A stretch of DNA of 64,000 nt from Enterococcus mundtii (GCF_002813755.1 NZ_CP018061.1:359001-423000), one strand, 5' to 3'; numbered from the stretch's first letter, positions 46,339-55,705 are shown. The notes: generated by a model not told the origin, from the letters alone. A program made the numbers and translations.

Positions 46339-47772
46339 ATGCAATTAGAGTTTTTTTTAGAAGATAAGGAGAGAATCAAATTAGCCATTTTGCGCTACAT
46401 TGAGTTAAAAGATAGGAGTATCGAAGTTAGGGAACTTGCTTCATTTATTGAAGTCACTGAAACAAGATTAAAAAAGTTTATTGATGAGTTAAACAATGAA
46501 CTTTATCAATTTGAATCGAATGCTCATATCCACAGTGATGGTGTCATCGTCCATCCAATCAATATAGATTATTCGATTGTAAAAAAATTCCGCTTGAGTT
46601 ATTACAAAGAAGCACCAACTTTTTTATTATTTAAAGCTTTTATCGAAGAAAACATGACTGTCAAGGAATTTAGCATTCGACACTATTTTGCTCTCCCAAC
46701 TGTTTACTTGAGACAGCGAACGATAAAAAAATTTTTATCAAAACATAATCTTGAAATAAAAAATGGCAAAGTAGTAGGAAATGAAACCATTATAAGAAAT
46801 CTTATTTTTTCTGTATTTTTTGACATTTATAACGGAATCGAACTTCCTTTTACAGAAGAAATAAGAAACCAGATCAAATCTTTATCTGAATATTTAACAT
46901 TTCTTTTCCATTTACGATTAAGTAAAACAGAACAGGTAAAATTAAATTTGTTAATCGGTATCTTAATTTGTAGAGAAAAAAATGGTTTTTCTTTAAGCAA
47001 AGAAGAAGATTTTTTTATTTTTTTGACAAGCTCGGATATTCAACTTGTCATCGATAAAATAGCTGATTTTTTGTCTATTGAAGATGAGACGACGAAGTGT
47101 ATTGAAATTCGCTATTTATTAGGTTTTTTGAAGTCATTAGGTGTAGACGAAGTACCTGTTGTGATCCAAGCGTCAAAGTTTGAAGATATTGATGAAATAA
47201 GTATAAATCTAGCAAGTAAAATCACCTCTGAATTAAAAATAAATGAACACAAAAATCGTATATCTTTCGAAAATAAATTAATTGCGTTAAATAGGTATCA
47301 TCAAATTTTTGATTTTACTTTGTCTTCCTTTGCTTCAAGTAATCAAAGGGATTATTTTTTAGAATCATATCCCAAACTTAGTAAGGCGGTTACGCGAGCC
47401 TTAACAATTTATAAAGAGCAATTGCATTTTAGCGATGAGACAATCGTCAATCAACTTTTTTTTGAGTACGTATTTTTACTAATCAATCATTTTGCTTTTA
47501 TTGAAATACCTGTTTATGTTTGTGTTGATTTTTCTTTGGGAAATTTATACACGAATTTTATTCAAAATCAAATTCAAGGATTTAAAAATCTAAATATTAT
47601 TGTAGAGAATCGCTTAACCTCAAAAACAGATATTTTTGTTTCAGATTCTGTCATTGAGAATTTATCGATTACACAAATCATCTGGAAAAGACCACCTACT
47701 CCAAACGATTGGGAGGTATTTGGAGATGCGATTATAGATGTAAAAAGACAAAGAGAAAAGGATGTAAATTAG
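46339..47772 (+). CDS. Mga-like transcriptional regulator, 477 aa
   Basis: A second Mga-type regulator with N-terminal winged HTH (VRELASFIEVTETRLKKFIDELNNEL), a second HTH-like segment (FSIRHYFALPTVYLRQRTIKKFL) and a PRD-like remainder. AAAAGGAGG precedes the ATG by six bases. It runs directly, with no gap, into the mini winged-helix gene and then the SpaA adhesin, so it probably activates this adhesin operon. The C-terminus has a EIIB-like fold pattern (VYVCVDFSLG ... DIFVSD), as in Mga. Confidence 0.8.
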   Translation: MQLEFFLEDKERIKLAILRYIELKDRSIEVRELASFIEVTETRLKKFIDELNNELYQFESNAHIHSDGVIVHPINIDYSIVKKFRLSYYKEAPTFLLFKAFIEENMTVKEFSIRHYFALPTVYLRQRTIKKFLSKHNLEIKNGKVVGNETIIRNLIFSVFFDIYNGIELPFTEEIRNQIKSLSEYLTFLFHLRLSKTEQVKLNLLIGILICREKNGFSLSKEEDFFIFLTSSDIQLVIDKIADFLSIEDETTKCIEIRYLLGFLKSLGVDEVPVVIQASKFEDIDEISINLASKITSELKINEHKNRISFENKLIALNRYHQIFDFTLSSFASSNQRDYFLESYPKLSKAVTRALTIYKEQLHFSDETIVNQLFFEYVFLLINHFAFIEIPVYVCVDFSLGNLYTNFIQNQIQGFKNLNIIVENRLTSKTDIFVSDSVIENLSITQIIWKRPPTPNDWEVFGDAIIDVKRQREKDVN

Positions 47773-48144
47773 TTGAAATTTTTATCTGTCATTCTATCCA
47801 TATTACTGATCGGTAGACAAGGAGTATACCCACTAAGTCAGGCGCTGCGAATAAAAGAGATTTCATTAAAAAAGATAATCGATTCTTCGAGTCAATCGCA
47901 ACGACTGTTTTTTAATGAAGAAAAACAGATGATAACGATTAGTAATACCAAAATTTCTTTGTCAAACAAAGAGAAATTAAAAATAGCAAAAGAACTTCAG
48001 CGAATAGAGGATGATTTAGTCATTTTAGAAGCAGGTAACTATCTACCTAGTAACAAGCCAAATAAGACACAACTAGGTAAATTAATGAAATGTTTATCAA
48101 AGAATATCTTATTAAGTGAGAGAGGGTATAAAATTGAGGAATAA
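47773..48144 (+). CDS. Mini winged-helix protein, 123 aa
   Basis: It begins at TTG 47773, immediately after the stop of the Mga-like regulator. No family is recognised at once. Residues 1-60 (SVILSILLIGRQGVYPLSQALRIKEISLKKIIDSS) follow the same pattern as the N-terminal HTH of the preceding regulator (IKLAILRYIEL ... LASFIEVTETRLKKFID), so it looks like a detached Mga-type DNA-binding domain with a basic tail (KLKIAKELQRIEDD ... GKLMKCLSKN). No membrane span beyond the hydrophobic helix near the start. It overlaps the adhesin start. It may tune or compete with the full-length regulator; this is inference. Confidence 0.55.
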   Translation: MKFLSVILSILLIGRQGVYPLSQALRIKEISLKKIIDSSSQSQRLFFNEEKQMITISNTKISLSNKEKLKIAKELQRIEDDLVILEAGNYLPSNKPNKTQLGKLMKCLSKNILLSERGYKIEE

Positions 48145-51100
48145 AAAAACTACATTTTTTTTAAATCTATTAACTAGTATTGTCTTGATAATCGGTCAAC
48201 TTGGCTTTTTATCGTTAGTTGGGAGTTCATCGGAAATCAATCCAAGAATTGTTGGAGATGATCCAGGAATTTCTATCAGCGGCCCCAGTATTATTGAGTC
48301 ACGGCAACAAGTTGAATTAAATGTCCATTTAGCTTCTTCAGCAGGCGGAATCGACGAGGATGGGAAAATCCAGATCACGATTCCCCATGAAATTGTTCAA
48401 GATGAAAGTGATCTTTTAAATAAACTGATTATCGGTGAGCCATTCTATTTGGATGATTCTTCCTTGACCACGGATAGTCAGGGAGATTACGTCTTGACGG
48501 TGTTTTATGATCATACCAAGATATCTCAAGAAGATGCTGTAGGCTATACATTTACGATTAAATTTATCGCTCCGATTTTTAATATTGGTGATGAAAGTAT
48601 TCCTGATTCTGTCGAATTTCCTGTTGAATTTTATAAAGGGAATAACTTAGTCAGCAGCGATCAGCTGAGTTCCGAAGTACATCGACTAAATAATAGCTTA
48701 CCTAATCTTTCAAAGTGGAGTACAAGACCTAAGAAAATAATTGATGGAAATGAAGTTGCACTAATGAGTTTAGATAAACCTGCGTCAAATATCTATGCAA
48801 TAACAGTCAATTATGATCAAAGATCCATGAAAAATGTTAAGCTTACGGATACCATACCAGAAGGGACTCAGTTAACCGATCCAGATACTTATATACCCGC
48901 AGCTGGGGATTTAACCCCCTATCAACATATAAGAATTGCTAAAGTTACTTCTAGAAAGGCAGATGGTACCCCAAATGAGTGGAAGTATGTAACGAGTGAA
49001 TTATCTAACAAAATAACTGTGAATAATCAAGGATTTACCATTGATTTTGGCGATGTTACAACTGAAGACAGTTACGTTGTCATGTATGGGGAAGAAATAC
49101 TAGGGAATCCAACACCGGCAGAATTTGGTGTGAGAAATAATCATGCAGCAATCTATTCAAATGATTCGCTTGTTTCAAGTTATGACTCAGCAATGGCTCT
49201 GGACGAATCAAGCTACAGTGGTATTTCTTTAAATAAAAAAGTGGAACAAAGTACGCTAGCAGATACAGAAGGGATTTTGGATTATACATTGACTTTGAAA
49301 AGTTCAAGCGGTAGTATCCCAGCTGGAACTGTGATAAGTGATCCACTTCCAGACTACACAACCTATCAAACAACTGTTTCAAAAGACAATACAAAAGTAT
49401 CGGATGCTGTTTATGATTCGACAACTAGAACAGTTTCTTATACCTTATTAGATACTTTAGAAGAAGGTGAAAGCTTAACTATCGTATTTAATGCAGTTTA
49501 TAGTAATAAAGATGCACAAGCTGGGGATAAAATTATCAATAAGGCGTCAATCAACTATAATGGTACGAATATATATAGTAATGATGCTGTGACGATATTA
49601 GATGGAAGCGCGTATCTAACTAAAATAGCTTCTGAAAATAAAAATCCATTAGCTGGGGCCGTTTTTAAAGTAGTAGATAGTAAGGGGCAGACTGTACTTG
49701 AAAATCTAGTATCTGATTCAAGTGGAAAAGTTAACACAGGTTTACTTCCACCAGGTGATTATCAGTTTATCGAGACCCAAGCGCCAGAAGATTATGCGAT
49801 CGATCCAACACCTGTTTCATTTACAGTTGTTTCTGGACAAGAAGTTCCTGTAGTGTTATCTAAAACCAATTCCTTAGCTACAGGAGGAGTGGTTCTCACG
49901 AAAACGGATGATCAAAGTGGAGAAGGATTAGCCGGAGCAGTCTTCGAGCTACAAGATAAAGAAGGGAAAAAACTGCAAAGTGGGTTGACGACGGATGCAA
50001 GTGGGAAACTAGCAATCGATGAGTTAGCGCCAGGTGAATATCAGTTGGTAGAAACGAAAGCCCCAACTGGTTATGACCTAGATAAGAAACCAGTCAGCTT
50101 CACGATAGAAAAAGGGCAGACCGAAGCAGTAGAAGTAACGAAAACGAACCACTTAACTCCAGGAGGAGTGGTCCTCACGAAGACGGATGATCAAACAGGA
50201 GAAGGTCTAGCGGGCGCAGTCTTCGAGTTACAAGATAAAGATGGGAAGAAACTGCAAAGTGGGTTGACGACGGATGCAAGTGGGAAACTAGCAATCGATG
50301 AGTTAGCGCCAGGTGAATATCAGTTGGTAGAAACGAAAGCCCCAACTGGTTATGACCTAGATAAGAAACCAGTCAGCTTCACGATAGAAAAAGGGCAGAC
50401 CGAAGCAGTAGAAGTAACGAAAACGAACCACTTAACTCCAGGAGGAGTGGTCCTCACGAAGACGGATGATCAAACAGGAGAAGGTCTAGCGGGCGCAGTC
50501 TTCGAGTTACAAGATAAAGATGGGAAGAAACTGCAAAGTGGGTTGACGACGGATGCAAGTGGGAAACTAGCAATCGATGAGTTAGCGCCAGGTGAATATC
50601 AGTTGGTAGAAACGAAAGCCCCAACTGGTTATGACCTAGATAAGAAACCAGTCAGCTTCACGATAGAAAAAGGGCAGACCGAAGCAGTAGAAGTAACGAA
50701 AACGAACCACTTAACTCCAGGAGGAGTGGTCCTCACGAAGACGGATGATCAAACAGGAGAAGGTCTAGCGGGCGCAGTCTTCGAGTTACAAGATAAAGAT
50801 GGGAAGAAACTGCAAAGTGGGTTGACGACGGATGCAAGTGGGAAACTAGCAATCGATGAGTTAGCGCCAGGTGAATATCAGTTGGTAGAAACGAAAGCCC
50901 CAACTGGTTATGACCTAGATAAGAAACCAGTCAGCTTCACGATAGAAAAAGGGCAGACCGAAGCAGTAGAAGTAACGAAAACGAACCACTTAACTCCAGG
51001 AGGAGTGGTCCTCACGAAGACGGATGATCAAACAGGAGAAGGTCTAGCGGGCGCAGTCTTCGAGTTACAAGATAAAGATGGGAAGAAACTGCAAAGTGGG

Positions 51101-52264
51101 TTGACGACAGATGCAAGTGGGAAACTAGCAATCGATGAGTTAGCGCCAGGTGAATATCAGTTGGTAGAAACGAAAGCCCCAACTGGTTATGACCTAGATA
51201 AGAAACCAGTCAGCTTCACGATAGAAAAAGGGCAGACCGAAGCAGTAGAAGTAACGAAAACGAACCACTTAACTCCAGGAGGAGTGGTCCTCACGAAGAC
51301 GGATGATCAAACAGGAGAAGGTCTAGCGGGCGCAGTCTTCGAGTTACAAGATAAAGATGGGAAGAAACTGCAAAGTGGGTTGACGACGGATGCAAGTGGG
51401 AAACTAGCAATCGATGAGTTAGCGCCAGGTGAATATCAGTTGGTAGAAACGAAAGCCCCAACTGGTTATGACCTAGATAAGAAACCAGTCAGCTTCACGA
51501 TAGAAAAAGGGCAGACCGAAGCAGTAGAAGTAACGAAAACGAACCACTTAACTCCAGGAGGAGTGGTCCTCACGAAGACGGATGATCAAACAGGAGAAGG
51601 TCTAGCGGGCGCAGTCTTCGAGTTACAAGATAAAGATGGGAAGAAACTGCAAAGTGGGTTGACGACGGATGCAAGTGGGAAACTAGCAATCGATGAGTTA
51701 GCGCCAGGTGAATATCAGTTGGTAGAAACGAAAGCCCCAACTGGTTATGACCTAGATAAGAAACCAGTCAGCTTCACGATAGAAAAAGGGCAGACCGAAG
51801 CGGTAGAAGTAACAAAAACGAATCATCGAAAAGTAAAGAGTATTTTGTTAGAGAAAATAGATAGCCAAACTGGAGAAAAACTGCCTAATGCAGTGTTTAT
51901 GGTCAAAGATCACAATAATAAAGTAATCCAAAAAAATTTAAAAACTGATAGATTTGGGCAATTGTCTATTGATGGATTAGAGGAAGGTAGCTATGAATTG
52001 ATCGAAACTAAAGCACCTAAAGGTTACATTTTAGATGAAACTCCAATAGAATTTACTATATCTCAAAGAACAGAACAAAATGAATTAATTAAGGAAAATA
52101 ATCCTAAGGATAGTAAAGATGTTGATGGTGGAACACATAACAGTTTTCCCAAAACCGGAGAGAAAAAACAAACGTATTTAATTATATTAGGAATTGTTTT
52201 GATAGTCTTATGCTTAGGCTACTTCGTTCATATAAAAATTAACAAAAAAAATAATATTAAATGA
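48134..52264 (+). CDS. SpaA/Cna-B-repeat wall-anchored adhesin with FPKTG signal
   Basis: A surface protein of about 1376 aa. Signal peptide (about 1-33, LLTSIVLIIGQLGFLS), an adhesin-type beta-sandwich region (about 40-350), a DUF11/isopeptide-like domain (about 360-480, SLNKKVEQSTL ... SDPLPDYTTY), then nine SpaA/prealbumin-like domains: one diverged, seven near-identical 93-aa copies (about 583-1233) and one diverged. The sortase signal FPKTG is at 1338-1342, then a membrane span and KINKKNN tail. SpaA domains usually carry intramolecular Lys-Asn isopeptide bonds with a Glu (here VETKAP). TTG 48134 after GAGAGGG is preferred over GTG 48116. Confidence 0.88.
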   Translation: MRNKKTTFFLNLLTSIVLIIGQLGFLSLVGSSSEINPRIVGDDPGISISGPSIIESRQQVELNVHLASSAGGIDEDGKIQITIPHEIVQDESDLLNKLIIGEPFYLDDSSLTTDSQGDYVLTVFYDHTKISQEDAVGYTFTIKFIAPIFNIGDESIPDSVEFPVEFYKGNNLVSSDQLSSEVHRLNNSLPNLSKWSTRPKKIIDGNEVALMSLDKPASNIYAITVNYDQRSMKNVKLTDTIPEGTQLTDPDTYIPAAGDLTPYQHIRIAKVTSRKADGTPNEWKYVTSELSNKITVNNQGFTIDFGDVTTEDSYVVMYGEEILGNPTPAEFGVRNNHAAIYSNDSLVSSYDSAMALDESSYSGISLNKKVEQSTLADTEGILDYTLTLKSSSGSIPAGTVISDPLPDYTTYQTTVSKDNTKVSDAVYDSTTRTVSYTLLDTLEEGESLTIVFNAVYSNKDAQAGDKIINKASINYNGTNIYSNDAVTILDGSAYLTKIASENKNPLAGAVFKVVDSKGQTVLENLVSDSSGKVNTGLLPPGDYQFIETQAPEDYAIDPTPVSFTVVSGQEVPVVLSKTNSLATGGVVLTKTDDQSGEGLAGAVFELQDKEGKKLQSGLTTDASGKLAIDELAPGEYQLVETKAPTGYDLDKKPVSFTIEKGQTEAVEVTKTNHLTPGGVVLTKTDDQTGEGLAGAVFELQDKDGKKLQSGLTTDASGKLAIDELAPGEYQLVETKAPTGYDLDKKPVSFTIEKGQTEAVEVTKTNHLTPGGVVLTKTDDQTGEGLAGAVFELQDKDGKKLQSGLTTDASGKLAIDELAPGEYQLVETKAPTGYDLDKKPVSFTIEKGQTEAVEVTKTNHLTPGGVVLTKTDDQTGEGLAGAVFELQDKDGKKLQSGLTTDASGKLAIDELAPGEYQLVETKAPTGYDLDKKPVSFTIEKGQTEAVEVTKTNHLTPGGVVLTKTDDQTGEGLAGAVFELQDKDGKKLQSGLTTDASGKLAIDELAPGEYQLVETKAPTGYDLDKKPVSFTIEKGQTEAVEVTKTNHLTPGGVVLTKTDDQTGEGLAGAVFELQDKDGKKLQSGLTTDASGKLAIDELAPGEYQLVETKAPTGYDLDKKPVSFTIEKGQTEAVEVTKTNHLTPGGVVLTKTDDQTGEGLAGAVFELQDKDGKKLQSGLTTDASGKLAIDELAPGEYQLVETKAPTGYDLDKKPVSFTIEKGQTEAVEVTKTNHRKVKSILLEKIDSQTGEKLPNAVFMVKDHNNKVIQKNLKTDRFGQLSIDGLEEGSYELIETKAPKGYILDETPIEFTISQRTEQNELIKENNPKDSKDVDGGTHNSFPKTGEKKQTYLIILGIVLIVLCLGYFVHIKINKKNNIK
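49882..51834 (+). repeat. Seven tandem 279-bp repeats encoding SpaA domains
   Basis: Starts at 49882, 50161, 50440, 50719, 50998, 51277 and 51556, always 279 bp apart. Copies 2-7 differ by only a few bases (for example GACGACAGA instead of GACGACGGA in copy 5); copy 1 is slightly diverged. This shows very recent amplification or ongoing gene conversion. Confidence 0.93.
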
Positions 52265-52284
52265 TTTAGTTAATTGAATAGAGA

Positions 52285-52322
52285 AAAGAGATCAGATTAT
52301 AAAAATTCTGGTCTCTTTTTCT
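52285..52322 (+). terminator. Terminator of the SpaA adhesin gene
   Basis: A 12- to 13-bp stem with one mismatch or G-U pair (52284-52296 with 52307-52320) runs into TTTTT. Confidence 0.75.
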
Positions 52323-52460
52323 TTGTATGTATGAAATTATAAATTTTAGATCAAAATTCGGAATATAAAATAGCGAATGTTAGACAAATAACTTAAAAAA
52401 AAAGAATAAACTTTTACTTATTGACTACATAACAAATAAAAGGAGAGAGGAGATAAAAGG

Positions 52461-53600
52461 ATGTCTAGCATTAAAGTCATGTCCATATTTGGAACACGAC
52501 CTGAAGCCATTAAGATGGTTCCATTGATCAAGAAAATGGAAAAAGATAATCGATTCACATCTATCGTTGTAGTAACCGCACAACACCGTGAAATGTTGGA
52601 TCAAGTACTAGAACAATTTAATATCCTACCAGATTATGACTTAAATTTGATGGAAAACAATCAAACACTGACAAGTATAACTACAGGCATATTAAACAAT
52701 TTAACACCTGTTTTATTGAAAGAAAAACCAGATCTCGTATTGGTACATGGGGATACTACGACAACTTATGCGAGTGCGTTAGCTGCTTTTTATCAACAAA
52801 TCAAAATTGGACACGTAGAAGCTGGTCTTCGAACATGGAATAAACGTTCACCATATCCAGAGGAAGCAAATCGTCAATTGACTGATATCCTAAGCGATCT
52901 TTACTTTGCGCCAACAGAAAGAAGTAAGGAAAATTTGGAAAAGGAAAACCACTCTCTTGATAGAATCTATATCACTGGAAATACAGCAATTGATACGATG
53001 AAATATACAATCAAGGAAAAATACAGTCACCCCTATCTACCAGAACTGAAAGAGAATGGAAAAATGATTGTAGTGACGATGCATCGAAGAGAAAACCTCG
53101 GAGAGCCAATGGAGAATGTGTGTCGGGCAATTTATAGGATTGCTTCTTCCTATCCGAATATTGAATTTGTTTTTCCGATGCATCGCAATCCTAAGGTAAG
53201 AGAAAAAGTAGTAAAGATACTAGGTGATTTGCCTAACATTCATTTGATTGAACCGTTAGATGTCGTGGATTTTCATAATTTTATTGCCCGTAGTTATATG
53301 ATCTTGACAGACTCGGGTGGGGTGCAAGAAGAAGCCCCATCATTGGGGGTACCAGTTCTAGTTTTACGTGACACGACAGAAAGACCAGAAGGCGTAGCTG
53401 CGAATACGCTTAAGCTTGTCGGTACGAATGAAGAAAACGTGTATCGTGAAATAAAAAACTTGATCGAAAATGAAAATAATCATAGGAACATGGCACAGGC
53501 ATCTAATCCTTATGGAGATGGAAGAGCAAGTGAACGAATCATAGAATCAATTGCAAATGAGTTTCATCATTTAAGTGAAGGCATCAGTGAAGATTTTTAA
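52461..53600 (+). CDS. wecB: UDP-N-acetylglucosamine 2-epimerase
   Basis: Interconverts UDP-GlcNAc and UDP-ManNAc, supplying the dehydrogenase at 33228-34439 and the WecG/TagA enzyme. 379 aa of the non-hydrolysing epimerase family (also called MnaA/CapP), with FGTRPEAIKM, VTAQHREMLDQ, HGDTTTTYA, HVEAGLRTWNKRSPYPEE, VTMHRRENLGEP and LTDSGGVQEEAPSLGVPVL. ATG after a purine-rich AGGAGATAAAAGG. It resumes the polysaccharide functions after the regulator/adhesin module. Confidence 0.92.
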   Translation: MSSIKVMSIFGTRPEAIKMVPLIKKMEKDNRFTSIVVVTAQHREMLDQVLEQFNILPDYDLNLMENNQTLTSITTGILNNLTPVLLKEKPDLVLVHGDTTTTYASALAAFYQQIKIGHVEAGLRTWNKRSPYPEEANRQLTDILSDLYFAPTERSKENLEKENHSLDRIYITGNTAIDTMKYTIKEKYSHPYLPELKENGKMIVVTMHRRENLGEPMENVCRAIYRIASSYPNIEFVFPMHRNPKVREKVVKILGDLPNIHLIEPLDVVDFHNFIARSYMILTDSGGVQEEAPSLGVPVLVLRDTTERPEGVAANTLKLVGTNEENVYREIKNLIENENNHRNMAQASNPYGDGRASERIIESIANEFHHLSEGISEDF

Positions 53601-53626
53601 ATTTAATAAAAAAAGGAGAAAAAATA

Positions 53627-54559
53627 ATGTCAATGGTTAAACGAATCTTTCTTTCTATTTTAGCGGTCATGTTGATTATCGTTATTGGGATTATTGGCTA
53701 TGTCGGAAAAATCTATTTTGATGTGAAAGCAACAGCGAATGAATCCTATGAAGCAATCGAACGAACAAATGGTTCAAAAAATGGCAGCTTAGATTACGAG
53801 TCTGGCGAACCTTTTTCTATCCTATTGCTAGGAACGGACAGCGGTGATTTAGGTAGAACAGAACAAGGGCGATCAGATACGATGATTGTTGCAACAGTCA
53901 ATCCTAAAAAAGAAACAACCACATTAGTCAGCATCCCAAGGGACACTTATACAGAAATTGTAGGGCATGGTACAACGGATAAAATCAACCACGCATATGC
54001 TTATGGAGGCGTTCCTATGTCACTATCAACTGTAGAAAATTTATTAAATGTTCCAATTGATTATTATGTTCAAATCGATTTAAAAGGGATGAAAGAATTA
54101 GTTGATGCTGTTGGCGGTGTTGATGTAAATAATACCTTTAGTTTTAATTATGAAGGAACAGATTTCCCAATCGGAAAATTACACCTGGATGGCGAAAAGG
54201 CACTCAAATATTCTCGGATGCGTTACGATGATCCTGATGGCGATTATGGTCGGCAAAAGAGACAACGACAAATTATTACTGGTATTCTGGATCAATTGAA
54301 ATCAGTAAAAACCTTGACGAATTATAAAGATATCCTAGAAATAATTGGTGGAAACATGATAACTGACGTACCTTGGAACATGATGCAAAGTATGGTTACA
54401 CAATACCGACCAGCACTGAAAAAAATAAAAGCCGATCAACTAATGGGGACAGGATTTACTGGAGATGGAGTGACAGGTGAACAAGGTATCTCTTACCAAA
54501 AAGTAGAAGAAAAAGAATTAGCACGGGTACAGAATGAATTGAAAGAACAATTAAAATAA
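53627..54559 (+). CDS. LytR-CpsA-Psr family wall/capsule ligase
   Basis: Attaches undecaprenyl-linked polymers to peptidoglycan outside the membrane. 310 aa: one N-terminal membrane segment (about 8-28), then the LCP domain with LLLGTDSGD, GRSDTMIVATVNP, VSIPRDTY, KINHAYAYGG and LKYSRMRYDDPDGDYGRQKRQR; the arginines and aspartates bind the pyrophosphate and metal. AAAAGGAG precedes the ATG. It lies 26 bp after the epimerase, in one operon, and would anchor the polymer made here. Confidence 0.9.
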   Translation: MSMVKRIFLSILAVMLIIVIGIIGYVGKIYFDVKATANESYEAIERTNGSKNGSLDYESGEPFSILLLGTDSGDLGRTEQGRSDTMIVATVNPKKETTTLVSIPRDTYTEIVGHGTTDKINHAYAYGGVPMSLSTVENLLNVPIDYYVQIDLKGMKELVDAVGGVDVNNTFSFNYEGTDFPIGKLHLDGEKALKYSRMRYDDPDGDYGRQKRQRQIITGILDQLKSVKTLTNYKDILEIIGGNMITDVPWNMMQSMVTQYRPALKKIKADQLMGTGFTGDGVTGEQGISYQKVEEKELARVQNELKEQLK

Positions 54560-54583
54560 TGAGATACACCTATTGCAAATAAG

Positions 54584-54632
54584 AAAAACAATGAAAGAAA
54601 TCCAAATTTTGGATTTCTTTCATTGTTTTTTT
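54584..54632 (+). terminator. Terminator at the end of the polysaccharide locus
   Basis: A 23-bp perfect stem (54584-54606 with 54608-54630) with a minimal loop and T run, 25 bp after the LCP gene. Confidence 0.85.
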
Positions 54633-54699
54633 GAACGTATAAAAAATAATATTTTGTTAAAATCTAATATATAGACGTCCATTATATATAGTCTTTGTA

Positions 54700-54742
54700 G
54701 GTACTGCCCGTTAGTGAAGTTTCAGGCAGTACCTGATTTTTT
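54700..54742 (+). terminator. Second, orphan terminator-like hairpin
   Basis: GGTACTGCC (54700-54708) pairs with GGCAGTACC (54725-54733), followed by TGATTTTTT. No gene lies between it and the previous terminator, so it may end a small RNA of up to about 100 nt or act as a back-up terminator. Confidence 0.5.
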
Positions 54743-55252
54743 ATAGATAGTAGTATACGGAGGTAAGGTGTATATATTTTGAGTGTGAATAAATATTAGG
54801 ATCTTCAATATTTTGTTTTTTTATGAAAATATTAATATGCTGGAAATATTAAGAAATCAACTAAGCAAGATAACAAGATATTAAATTGGATTTGATTCTT
54901 GTGTTGAGAATAATTTTTTTGATATTATTGAGTAAGAAGTTTACTTGAAAAGAGGCTATTGCTATAGAAGTGTAGAGCTACAAAATTAGGGAATCATTCA
55001 TAAAAGTAACTCACTAAATTTTATGGAGTTTTCGCTTATTTACAAAAATATCACTCGGATTACGGTGTGAGTCTGACTTTAAGTTAATAAAAGTATTAGT
55101 TGTTTATTCTAGACTCAGCAATATCTGTTTATGATAAGGGAACGTAATGATCATGATATGAAATAGAAATATCTTCGTGAAGGTTGATAAAAATCCGATG
55201 TTTTTTACTTGTTATGATAATACTTATCTAGAAAAATGACCAAGGAGTAAAA
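54743..55252. other. Gene-free AT-rich DNA
   Basis: I see no open frame with a ribosome-binding site. There are no strong hairpins. The stretch leads into copy D of the palindromic repeat. Confidence 0.4.
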
Positions 55253-55414
55253 GTAAGCTCACGGTCACTATATTTGCTGAAACGAATTTATTTTTGACAA
55301 CTCATAAATGGACAAAAACACGAAGAAAAATATATTCAACTATGACTTTCATGCTTGATCTAGGTTTAGGTTTACGAGTGTAATCATGGTTGTCATATAG
55401 TAACCGAAGCTTAT
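55253..55414. repeat. Palindromic dispersed repeat, copy D
   Basis: A 162-bp copy about 38 kb from copies A-C. The left end AGCTCACGGTCACTATATTTG pairs with the right end CATATAGTAACCGAAGCTTA. The core CTCATAAATGGACAAAAA and the segment TCTAGGTTTAGG match copy A closely. Similarity to copies A and B continues to the right (CATAAAATGGTTTTTAAAA). The remaining bases to 55705 show no gene. Confidence 0.75.
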
Positions 55415-55705
55415 CAATTATCGTAACAAGTTATTTCCAACAAAAATACTCATAAAATGGTTTTTAAAAAGTTACTATTAGTTATTAAATACAGCAATAT
55501 ACAGAAAGAAAATACACTGGTTAAAAAGGGAATATTTACAATATAAAAGGACATGAGGTTATTTGGTGGAGGAAGCATAACAAAAATTATCAACGCTAAA
55601 AAAATGATTTAATCATTGATAATCAAGTGATGTATCATTCCTTAGACGTAACATAAAAAATCGTCTAAATTATATTTAATTTCTTGGCAGAAAGGAGACC
55701 TACCC

